A DNA stretch of 64,000 bases from a virus. Positions 54,201-62,267 of the stretch are shown here, piece after piece. The stretch lies in IMG/VR virus record IMGVR_UViG_3300044846_001307, positions 1 through 64,000 of that record. One strand, 5' to 3'. The notes under the pieces were generated by a model. The model was not told the DNA's origin. It was given only the letters and a program-made list of their open reading frames with translations, and made no database searches. Numbering within the stretch: position 1 is the first letter of the stretch; every line of letters starts with the position of its first letter. Made by a program: the position numbers and the translations under genes.

Positions 54201-54601
54201 AGTTCTGCAGGAGTGTATGATTTGTTTATACCACCTTTACCAAACATAGCAAGTACAGCTGGATCTTTTATTCTCATACCTCTAGTATCACTAAAAATAA
54301 AAGTATCCTCAGGTAAATTTAATGGTACTCCACCATTATGGTGTCTTGGACCTTTAATGATTTGTTGTTCTGGCATTCCATCACCATTGATGTCTCCATA
54401 TACAGTTTCTCCACCCTCTGCTTCTAAGTTAGCTTCATCTCTTGGTACGGCAGTAATATACTTACTAGCTATAAGTTTAGGCTTCCCTATATAAGCATTA
54501 TAGTCTGCTCCACCCATTGCTGGAACATCATTTACTAAAGCACCTTGGACTTGATATCCTGTTTTTGCTTGAGGTAATTTTTTAATTCTAACTTTTATCA
54601 T
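51200..54601 (-). CDS. Large virion protein with sorting-type motifs and Cys-rich module
   Basis: A 1133-residue protein. It starts MIKVRIKKLPQAKTG and has an EF-hand-like YGDINGDGMPEQ near residue 70, then GPRHHNGGVPLNLP and TFIFSDTRGMRIKDP, a pattern I know from phage virion proteins. Residues about 215-400 are Gln/Met-rich, with tandem helices such as GAEPAEVVMSLLQNGLPPEA. A Cys-rich stretch near 795 (CQCDDPNKPNYKPKD, then CTC and CPC) resembles one in the 1446-residue neighbour. The end is KKGGSVRENSGYIDI. It shares the N-terminal and ARxG-type motifs with two neighbours. Function as virion or ejected cargo is inferred. Confidence 0.78.
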   Translation of the reverse strand: MIKVRIKKLPQAKTGYQVQGALVNDVPAMGGADYNAYIGKPKLIASKYITAVPRDEANLEAEGGETVYGDINGDGMPEQQIIKGPRHHNGGVPLNLPEDTFIFSDTRGMRIKDPAVLAMFGKGGINKSYTPAELAKQYDLQKYRKILEDPDTDAIERKSAELMMKKYVIKLGCLALAQESMKGFPQGIPAVAKPCMEARGLTEEQILPAKEISALNDQLKKQMKQQENSDQTMESEYDQNQMMQAEEMNQGQPVAQAQQPQMSQEEMMMYGGGMRRLRRAAEGMQQPSPEEMAMIEQQGAQGAQGGQDQMMEIMQEVQGALQRGAEPAEVVMSLLQNGLPPEAVVQVFTQLGVSQEEAVGLIQSVMSQGQGGQEQAMGQQPPMEEEQMAPPMAAYGMSMGGYDMPFYDMPEAEYGMSMGAGMSQNYQGRPKRIPASGPITRMVKARDGIATTQGGPVIIDATNMTEDQLQRAIWNAKDKDKNAEIQVTRKGEDGKVKTQKLKSSGFTIPSGSDIKADGLDGFPDTPTGRVAASQYMLIKDNLNNPTVRAEIIKNTKQIVDDPAAWKGKTSTSIDPNRKWSVKYGDLPTDDEVINAALMHQKRNLMFEANEVDPQLFSDIGNRLDTPQEILDEKYINPKTGKPYTLSEAQAETKRMTDAGYTTVAAMSDKLNVPLEPKGKDRLLQQSTMHAYAKAYKDFESGSYNNDPDAKYAMDNFLGNVSLVHSGAADETSMGALYGPIGNKISPLDDTYDYNDKNWYGSKRGTYTTYGDTTAGHKYMVGKRNLEFEDLPEGGPCQCDDPNKPNYKPKDAQNNCTCEPAKPKTCPCQKADGTVLEMTADQNGNCPPCTDDTTIPVPGEPPGMWLQDTIKTTGAFGDLMGLKKRMPAAPPLSMGVPRPVFQDPTKELGTNAEQAAIQTNALAQFAGPQGLRSSGVQGAAAKNAADILAKYNNANVNIANQFELKANDIRNQSSMLNQATNQRLYDQNTVANQQFDNAKLAMRNNVRNYYTQGITNKWKTDALNQMYPNYAVNAPSGGRMDFRPTDKTVTGQGSNNTSSWQKAYDACKANNPGMSEALLRDCARTGGSGGGTNTAPDPNIINNVYGSQQTTKKGGSVRENSGYIDISSWLPFLL

Positions 54602-54609
54602 CGGGTTCT

Positions 54610-57600
54610 TTATAAATATTCAACTTGTCCTCCTGCTGCTAAGAATTGTTCTAATTCTTCTGGAGTCATATATACTTCTTCATCATCCATGTAACCACCA
54701 TCTTGCATGTAACCACCATATTGAGCAGCATTACTGTTTGCATAATTACCAAAGGTTGCTCTACTGTTTCTGTCTGATCCCATTTCATCGTATCTAAACA
54801 TACCAGTTTTACTACCTATATCTCCCCAATCTCCCTTATCAGTTTGATTAGATGCCATTACATTAGCCATTGGATCAAACTTGTCTAACAACATATTGTT
54901 TTCAATTGGATTGTTTTGCATTCTTTCCATAAAACCTAGACCTGCATTAGCCATTGAATTAAATGCATTAACTCCTGCTTCACCATCAAAGTTTCTAGCT
55001 GTTTTACGTTGTCTTTCTACACCAACATACTGATTTGGATTAGGTTGAGGTGCTGGCTCTTGAGGTATAATTTCTTGACCTTGGTTACCTAATGTATGAC
55101 CAGTATTTGCAGTTTCAGCATAAGAACCTGTCCCAGTCTGAGTTATAAAGTTGAATGGGTTTTGTTGTTGTGGCATTTTGTTAGGAGCTTGTGCACCAAA
55201 CAGATCATTTTCAAATTGAGATTGTTGAGAATAAGGATTATATCCTGCTTGATTTTGACCAGCTCCCATACCAAAACCAGTACCTACTTCAAATGCACCA
55301 CCCATTCTTTTAAAAGAAGGATTTTTTATTCTATCAACTAATGTTTTAAGAGTACCATATGCATTCTTTACATTATCAACTGCATCTCTAGCACCATAAT
55401 AAACTTGATCAGTATTGTATCTAGCACCACGTCCTTGTTCATATCTCTCAGCTTGTCTTAGATTTCTTTGACCTCTTCTAGTTTGCTCATCCCACTCTTC
55501 ATCACTAAATTGGAATCTTTCTTTTGCTTGATCTTCTAAACGATCTCTTCTACTTGTCTTTTCAGGCTTGTCATTGTTTTTGTAATTAACCATTGACCAA
55601 CCATCTTGAAGTGCATCTTTTACCATTTTTTTATCAAGACGACCAAGATTAGACTTGTTTCCAGAACCTCTACGGTTATCTAACATACCCTCAAGGTTTT
55701 GTAAATCACCCATAGGAACTCCAGTACCATCACCATCTACTTGATAGATGTCAATCCATTTTTTTCTACCACCTAATAAACCTTTCTTAGTAGTGTAACT
55801 TGCAACAGGTTTGTCTGGTATAAGACCATTATAAGATCTACCATCATTTAAATAATATGGAGAACCTTTTTGTTTAACCCATGATCCTGCAGCACCAAAC
55901 ACTGGATTCCACGGAACTAAGTTACGACCATAACCACCTGGATTTCTAACCTGTGTATACTTATAGTTCATTTTAGCTATTGGAATACACATGTTGTATT
56001 TGTCATTCCAAACTGTACCAGGACCACACTGAGTTTTCTTTGATTGCAAGCTTGCACTTGAATTTGATACACAAGCAGATCCATTCCAAGTATATCCTGC
56101 TGGACACTTCTGAGTACTTCCTTCTTCTTCTTGTTCTTCACCACCTATATTAGTATAATCTTTCAATGCTTCATCATAAAAATTTTGATAATCATCATAT
56201 GTCCTATCATCTAATTTAACATCAACATCATAGTCCCCATCTGGATTAGCAGCTTCCCAATCTTCTCTTTCACTTTTTCTATTTAATATTTCATTATCTG
56301 CCCATTCTTGATAATTCATTTTATCTTGCATACCTCTTAGCTCTCCAGCTTTGTTAGTAATAGTAATACCATCTCTAGCTTGTTCTAAATCATATGGTTC
56401 ATAGTATTCACTCTCATCACCACCATAAATAAATTTAACAAGTGGTTCTTCAGCATTCATATCTACAAATCCACCAAATGCTGCAGTAAAATCTGTATTC
56501 ATTGGTTCTTCTTCAGCAAGATTTTCTTTATAACCATCTTGCGTTAACATGTTTAGAATCTTTGGATTACCCTGAGCATTCTTATAAATATCTTTTGATA
56601 TAGCTTTATTAGAATTAGTTTTTAATGTACTAATGAAAGAGTTTTTCATGTTAGCAACATCATCTGTCAAAGTATCTTTTCTATTACCTTTACCTAATGC
56701 TTCAGTATCACCACCTTCTGCATACATTGAAACCATTTTTTTAATAAATCTGTTTTCAGAAACACCACCTTTTGCAAAATCATCAGGTAATACTTGGTTT
56801 TGTAAATTTGGGTTTACAACATTTGAATCTTGGTATCTATAATAGTTATAGTCACTAGGAGTTTGTCCTTTTAAGAATTTTAAACTATCTGGTGTCCGTA
56901 ATGAATTCGGATCAATAGTACCATCTTCTCTAATAGGAGTAGGGTCTAAAACTCTACTTGGCCCTACATCAGTACCACATGTACATTTACCAAGAGCATT
57001 TTTAGGTTGGAAGTTTGGTAAATTACGATCCTCACATTGACACGGATGTGCTAATGCATCATATGTTTGATAACCTAGATAACCTAAACCACCACCAATA
57101 AGTGTAGTCTTTAAACCTAATCTATACTTATAGTTAATAGCATTCTTAATATCAGATGCTGTTTGTGAATAAGGTATAGCAGCAGGGTCTTGAATGTTTG
57201 GTCCAAGAGCCATGTTTGCATAACCATATACAGGTTGATCAATATTTTCAATTCCTTTTGCACCAGTTCTGAATAATTGGTTTAATCCAGTTGTTCCATA
57301 TGTTTCTAAACCTCTACCAATTTTTCCTCTGTTACTTAAAGTATCCCATGTAGATGGTGGTAGACCTGTTATATCAACTTTGTTTACACCTTTAAAATCA
57401 TCCATGTAATTAGGAAAAGGAGTTGTTCCAAAATCTTTTAATAACAACTCATTCATGCTACCTGTAAATGAAGAACCAATTGGTCTTGTAACTCTTGATT
57501 TTGTTTGAACACCCATTGTTAATGGATTACCTAATGGATCAAATACATTTAATCCACCTGTCTCAGGGTCTTGATTGTAATAAAATCTATTTTTAAATGT

Positions 57601-58950
57601 AACTTCTTTAGCTTTAGGAGGTGTTGTACCAAAAGGTAAATTTTGGTTAGGACCAAAAGTATGTTTAAACTCAAAAAATTTATTACCAGCATCATCTTCA
57701 CCACCAATAACTTTTGTTTGAGGAGGGTAAATACCACTAATCAAACCTTCTTGTTGAGACATGTTACCGTAAAGGTCTTCTAATGTAAAAGGTTCATTAT
57801 TGGTTCTTTCTAATTGCATTATTAAATCTTGAACATCTGCTTGATCTAATACTAACCTATCAGCTTGTAAGCTACCATCAGTTCCACCAGCATATGTCCC
57901 ATTCTGACTAAACACTCCTGTTTTTGGAGTAGCTCCATTAATAACATTCCAAAGCTCAGTTCTATTCTGTGTAAATGGAGTAGCTAATTTTGGAGCAAAC
58001 TTTGCTCCTACATAAGGTAACCTAGTCATTGCATCACCAATACCTGTAAATACAGGTAATGCTTTACGTACTGTAGATAAATTAGATAAAGGATTTGCTT
58101 TGTTAGCATATCCAATAGTTGGAACATACTCAGCTAATTTTTGAAGTGCATTTTTAACAGGAGGTGTATTTAATCCATATTGTGCTCTTGGTAAATAATC
58201 TTGAGGTTGGTAAGAATCAGATGCACTTCTGTAATCACCTAAGTAATAAGATAGATCTGGAGTTGCTGGCATCTGTTGTGCACCTGGTGTCATAGCAATT
58301 AAATCTTCCATAGAGAAAGGTTTTCCTTCAGGTGTTTTCCCCGGTGTACCATACTGATTTATTACAGTTTGTTCTCTACTTGGTTGTTGGTTAGGGTTCA
58401 TATCTTCAAATTCAGGATACTCTCCACCATCATCAAAGTAACCACCATATTTAAAAGCTTGTTCTTCTTCATCCTGTGTCATTTCTAAAGCAGAATTCTG
58501 ATTCATTTGTGCATCTTCCTCATCATATAAACCACCATCAGAAATTGCTAGTTCTTCTTGCTCTGCATCTGAAGCTGCTCTTTCATTATCTTCATCTGTT
58601 TGTTGCTGTGGATTAGCTGGTTCTTCTGTTTGAGTTTTATCTTCAACTAATTCTGGATCAACATAACCTTCTTCTGCAAGTTTACTCATAGCAGATTTAA
58701 TAAGCATTATAGATGTATTCTCATCTAATGCATACTCATTAATAAGTTGATTAAATAACATATCAGGTGTAGCATCATTTTTTAATGATATATAAACCTG
58801 ATCATATATTTGATTTAGTTTAGCCGGATCCATACTTGGAGTTCCTACTTCCATACCCATAGCTGCTTTTTCTAAAAACTTAGCAGTTTTGTTATAGTAC
58901 CCTGGAGTTTCACCTGGAAGTGCTTTTCTAATCCTTACTTGCTTCTTCAT
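54610..58950 (-). CDS. Large virion protein with Cys-rich modules and GG tail
   Basis: A 1446-residue protein starting MKKQVRIRKALPGETPGYYN. The helical part near 45-105 (ATPDMLFNQLINEYALDENT) matches the tandem helices of the 1133-residue neighbour. Cys-rich pieces follow: CQCEDRNLPNFQPKN near 635, CPAGYTWNGSAC near 945 and CGPGTVWNDKYNMC near 975. Acidic Gly-Tyr motifs such as KYGGYFDDGG and QYGGYMQDGG recur. The last residues are MTPEELEQFLAAGGQVE, homologous to the ends of two other proteins here. It is separated from the 1133-residue gene by 8 bp. No enzyme domain was identified; a structural or ejected role is inferred. Confidence 0.78.
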   Translation of the reverse strand: MKKQVRIRKALPGETPGYYNKTAKFLEKAAMGMEVGTPSMDPAKLNQIYDQVYISLKNDATPDMLFNQLINEYALDENTSIMLIKSAMSKLAEEGYVDPELVEDKTQTEEPANPQQQTDEDNERAASDAEQEELAISDGGLYDEEDAQMNQNSALEMTQDEEEQAFKYGGYFDDGGEYPEFEDMNPNQQPSREQTVINQYGTPGKTPEGKPFSMEDLIAMTPGAQQMPATPDLSYYLGDYRSASDSYQPQDYLPRAQYGLNTPPVKNALQKLAEYVPTIGYANKANPLSNLSTVRKALPVFTGIGDAMTRLPYVGAKFAPKLATPFTQNRTELWNVINGATPKTGVFSQNGTYAGGTDGSLQADRLVLDQADVQDLIMQLERTNNEPFTLEDLYGNMSQQEGLISGIYPPQTKVIGGEDDAGNKFFEFKHTFGPNQNLPFGTTPPKAKEVTFKNRFYYNQDPETGGLNVFDPLGNPLTMGVQTKSRVTRPIGSSFTGSMNELLLKDFGTTPFPNYMDDFKGVNKVDITGLPPSTWDTLSNRGKIGRGLETYGTTGLNQLFRTGAKGIENIDQPVYGYANMALGPNIQDPAAIPYSQTASDIKNAINYKYRLGLKTTLIGGGLGYLGYQTYDALAHPCQCEDRNLPNFQPKNALGKCTCGTDVGPSRVLDPTPIREDGTIDPNSLRTPDSLKFLKGQTPSDYNYYRYQDSNVVNPNLQNQVLPDDFAKGGVSENRFIKKMVSMYAEGGDTEALGKGNRKDTLTDDVANMKNSFISTLKTNSNKAISKDIYKNAQGNPKILNMLTQDGYKENLAEEEPMNTDFTAAFGGFVDMNAEEPLVKFIYGGDESEYYEPYDLEQARDGITITNKAGELRGMQDKMNYQEWADNEILNRKSEREDWEAANPDGDYDVDVKLDDRTYDDYQNFYDEALKDYTNIGGEEQEEEGSTQKCPAGYTWNGSACVSNSSASLQSKKTQCGPGTVWNDKYNMCIPIAKMNYKYTQVRNPGGYGRNLVPWNPVFGAAGSWVKQKGSPYYLNDGRSYNGLIPDKPVASYTTKKGLLGGRKKWIDIYQVDGDGTGVPMGDLQNLEGMLDNRRGSGNKSNLGRLDKKMVKDALQDGWSMVNYKNNDKPEKTSRRDRLEDQAKERFQFSDEEWDEQTRRGQRNLRQAERYEQGRGARYNTDQVYYGARDAVDNVKNAYGTLKTLVDRIKNPSFKRMGGAFEVGTGFGMGAGQNQAGYNPYSQQSQFENDLFGAQAPNKMPQQQNPFNFITQTGTGSYAETANTGHTLGNQGQEIIPQEPAPQPNPNQYVGVERQRKTARNFDGEAGVNAFNSMANAGLGFMERMQNNPIENNMLLDKFDPMANVMASNQTDKGDWGDIGSKTGMFRYDEMGSDRNSRATFGNYANSNAAQYGGYMQDGGYMDDEEVYMTPEELEQFLAAGGQVEYL

Positions 58951-59007
58951 AACATGTTATATATATAAATATACTAAATTTTAATTTAATCAATACACTT
59001 TAAAAGT

Positions 59008-62000
59008 TTACTCATCCTCAATGATATAACCATCTTTAATATACTGATCTATTTCTTTTTTAGATAACTTGGCTACCATACCACCTTTTTTATTTTTTGG
59101 TTTTACCCACGGGTTAGTTAATAACTCTTCAGCTTTACTATAAACTTTTTTAACAGGCTCTGTAACATATTCATCAAGATATTCTTGAGGTGCAGCCATA
59201 CCCATACCAGCAAGAGCTGCAGCATAAGCAGCACCATAACCATATCGTTCTATTAAACTTTGTAAATTTCCTCCTTGAGTTCTCCAATCAAACTCATCAT
59301 TTCTAAGTTTATCCATGTTAACAGGAATGTATCTATTAGAAAAAGGTAATCTTCTATGGAATGAAAGACCTGGTTCAGATAAAGGAATACTAGGCTTTCT
59401 ATTACCAAGAGCATCTGTAACTAAAACACCATTTCTATTAGACATTTTTTGAAAACTTATATCAGAACCAGGAACATTTCTATTAAATTGAGCACCAAAT
59501 ACTCCTGAATATTGTTCATTAGGTTCATTAAGTTCAGCCCAATTACCTTCAGACATAATTTGATTTTTACCCATTCTTAATAATGGACCAGCTGAAGGAT
59601 TTAATTCTCCAGACATTTTTACATAATCTAATGTATCACCAAATTTTCTAAATGCTGTACCATCCATAGGATTCATTTTTTCTCCATAGAAAGGAAGAGC
59701 ATTTAAAGGACTTCCTGTAAATGGACCCATTTTTTCAATGCTTGTACCAAACAAAGGTATCCTTACTGGATTTATCATTATAGGTGCTATATTTTTAGCT
59801 AATGAATTTACAGTACCTATAGTACCTATGTTAGCCATTCTTGCTGCAGTTTTACCTGATGCACCTAAAGATTGTAATCCTTTAACAATTGCACCAGTTC
59901 TAGCTTTAATTAAACCACCATCTGAATAACCTAACAAATTTGTATTCATTGGTTGTTGAGGTACTCTCCATCCAGGATTAACTTTATTAATATTAAACTC
60001 ACCAAAACCTAAACCTTTACTTAATGTATTAATAGGTTTTGTGATAGATTGAAATTTTGGTTGACCTATACCAGGAATAGCAGTACTTGGATTACCCATA
60101 AATATTCCAGATCCAGGTGTTGCAGCATTATATGTAAATGCATATCTACTTTCCGGACTAAGATTTGCTATCATAGTTCCCGGAGTTTTTAAAGTATTAA
60201 GTGTCTTAAAAGCATTTTTAGCAACTCCTACAGCAGGTAGTGCACCTAAAGCATCTAATGCAGCTGTACCATAGTTTCCTTTCTCAAAGTTATCATATGC
60301 ACTTTCAGCAAAAGCTGGTGCATTTGCATAGTAACTAAGTTGACTAATTGGATTATTAAATACATTAGACATAAGTGGTTTTATCAAATTGGGCTTATAC
60401 CATTTAGCACCTTTTGTAATTGCATTTAATCCTTTGATACCACCATATGTGGATCCAACATCCCATAATTCTTTCCCTACAGCAGGAAGAAACTCTCCTT
60501 TATCATAACCTTCTCTTAGATTGAAACCAATCTTAAATGGATTAAAAGGTTGTAAAAGAAAGTTAAAAGGACTCATTACACTTACAGGCATTGTACCTAA
60601 ATCCTCTCCTGTCTCATCTTCAATCTGTTTTCTTTGAGAATAGGTTAAATTTTTAGGTCCATCCCACATACCTTCTCTCGCATTCATTGCATAGTACATA
60701 CAATCAAAAGGATGTTTTAAACAATCTTTTACTTTAGCTCCAGTATTTTCATCAATATTAAATTGATTTCCTGAAACTTGTTTTATTGTGTCAGGATTTT
60801 TTTCATATAAAAGTCTAGCCTCTATACTGTTATTTAATATATCGGCATATGTTTCTTTTTTATCACCAGTTTTTTGTTCTAATAATTTTTGCATTGCTTG
60901 ACTAGGATCCTCTTGAAATGATTTTAATATTTCAAGTTTACTTTTTTGTGTAGAACCTGCATTATCTAATGCTTGTTTAAGAACTTGTTTAGTAGCATCT
61001 GATTGAAAATTTTGCATGTATGCTAAATAAGCATCATTAAAATCTTTAGCTTTAGCAGTATTTGCAGCAGCTAGTGCATTCTTTTGATTTAAAGTTTGGT
61101 TCAATAATGCATTGTTCTGTCTAACATTAGCCATAGCATCATCTTTTGCAAAAGTAAGTCCATCATACTGACCTGCTTTTCCATACTTATCCATCCAATC
61201 TGAATAAGCTTTCTCACCTCTTTCAGTTTTTTGAGATTGATAATTAATAAAATCTCCTAAGTTATTTGTACCACTATGATATCTCTTTTCCCATGCAGTC
61301 ATTGGGTCATCAGATTCTAAAAATATTTTACGATCCTGATCAACCTTAGCTCTATCAGTTCCGGGTATAGAATCTATATTTGAAACAAGACTTGCATATG
61401 CATCATCTATTATTTTATTTGTAGGTTTTTCAAATGTAGATTTTAAACCTGACTGTGTCCCTATTTTAGGAGAAAGTCCTTTAATAACTTGGTCTACAGG
61501 TTTACCTTGCTCAATGGCTTTTGTAAGTATACTCTTAGTTACTTCAGCTTCATAGTTAGCTTTAGCTGCTCCCATTAAATCTCCAAGTTGTTCTTTAACT
61601 TGTTTAGGATCTAAACCCCAATAGTTTTTAAATTGCTCTGCTTGAAAACCATTTGTAATAATTCTATCTTGAACTATGTTTTTAGGAAACAATTCTATAT
61701 AACCATCTTTCTTATGAACAAGAAAATTATTTTTTAACTCAGCTTCTTCTTCCGGTGAAACATTAGATTCTGGAATTTTTTTCCAAGGTTCAATTTTATC
61801 TTGTTTTTTAGATTTAGCAAATGTCTCACGATATTTATCACTCTCTTCTTTATACCATCTTTTTTGTTGTTCATTTGCTTTAGTACGTATATCATTTATG
61901 TCTTTAGCTAAAGCTGTATTTCTAGCTAATTGTTTAGCTTCAAAGTCTTTTTGTATTTGATTCATTTCTGCTTTAGAAGCAGCAATATATTCTGATTCAG

Positions 62001-62265
62001 GTAAACATTGTCCATTAAACTCATACATACCTGGAGGACATCCTTCACCTCTCATATAACCTGGCAATGATTCATTCCAATATGATGGTTGCTGTACTCC
62101 TTGTACTTCTACCATAGGAGAAGCTGGTGTTTCCCCATCATATGGATCTTGTGATTTATTTGAAGATTTAAATTTACTTTTTTTAAGTCTACTATTTTTA
62201 ATTGTTTTACCAAATCTGGCTTGAGGTAATTCCTGTGGAATACTAGTTATTCTGTACTTTGCCAT
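59008..62265 (-). CDS. Large virion protein with shared N- and C-terminal elements
   Basis: A 1085-residue protein, numbered from the ATG at 62265 (a GTG one codon earlier is also possible). It begins MAKYRITSIPQELPQARFG, followed by a Lys/Ser-rich stretch resembling the basic 46-residue protein. CPPGMYEFNGQC lies near 75-86. The middle is charged and helical (about 100-500). Gly/Ala-rich stretches near 600-700 may be membrane-active (YGTAALDALGALPAVGVAKN). LIKARTG sits near 785. It ends LSKKEIDQYIKDGYIIE plus DE. A 57-bp AT-rich gap separates it from the next gene. Its role is unknown but it is probably a virion cargo protein. Confidence 0.78.
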   Translation of the reverse strand: MAKYRITSIPQELPQARFGKTIKNSRLKKSKFKSSNKSQDPYDGETPASPMVEVQGVQQPSYWNESLPGYMRGEGCPPGMYEFNGQCLPESEYIAASKAEMNQIQKDFEAKQLARNTALAKDINDIRTKANEQQKRWYKEESDKYRETFAKSKKQDKIEPWKKIPESNVSPEEEAELKNNFLVHKKDGYIELFPKNIVQDRIITNGFQAEQFKNYWGLDPKQVKEQLGDLMGAAKANYEAEVTKSILTKAIEQGKPVDQVIKGLSPKIGTQSGLKSTFEKPTNKIIDDAYASLVSNIDSIPGTDRAKVDQDRKIFLESDDPMTAWEKRYHSGTNNLGDFINYQSQKTERGEKAYSDWMDKYGKAGQYDGLTFAKDDAMANVRQNNALLNQTLNQKNALAAANTAKAKDFNDAYLAYMQNFQSDATKQVLKQALDNAGSTQKSKLEILKSFQEDPSQAMQKLLEQKTGDKKETYADILNNSIEARLLYEKNPDTIKQVSGNQFNIDENTGAKVKDCLKHPFDCMYYAMNAREGMWDGPKNLTYSQRKQIEDETGEDLGTMPVSVMSPFNFLLQPFNPFKIGFNLREGYDKGEFLPAVGKELWDVGSTYGGIKGLNAITKGAKWYKPNLIKPLMSNVFNNPISQLSYYANAPAFAESAYDNFEKGNYGTAALDALGALPAVGVAKNAFKTLNTLKTPGTMIANLSPESRYAFTYNAATPGSGIFMGNPSTAIPGIGQPKFQSITKPINTLSKGLGFGEFNINKVNPGWRVPQQPMNTNLLGYSDGGLIKARTGAIVKGLQSLGASGKTAARMANIGTIGTVNSLAKNIAPIMINPVRIPLFGTSIEKMGPFTGSPLNALPFYGEKMNPMDGTAFRKFGDTLDYVKMSGELNPSAGPLLRMGKNQIMSEGNWAELNEPNEQYSGVFGAQFNRNVPGSDISFQKMSNRNGVLVTDALGNRKPSIPLSEPGLSFHRRLPFSNRYIPVNMDKLRNDEFDWRTQGGNLQSLIERYGYGAAYAAALAGMGMAAPQEYLDEYVTEPVKKVYSKAEELLTNPWVKPKNKKGGMVAKLSKKEIDQYIKDGYIIEDE

Positions 62266-62267
62266 CA

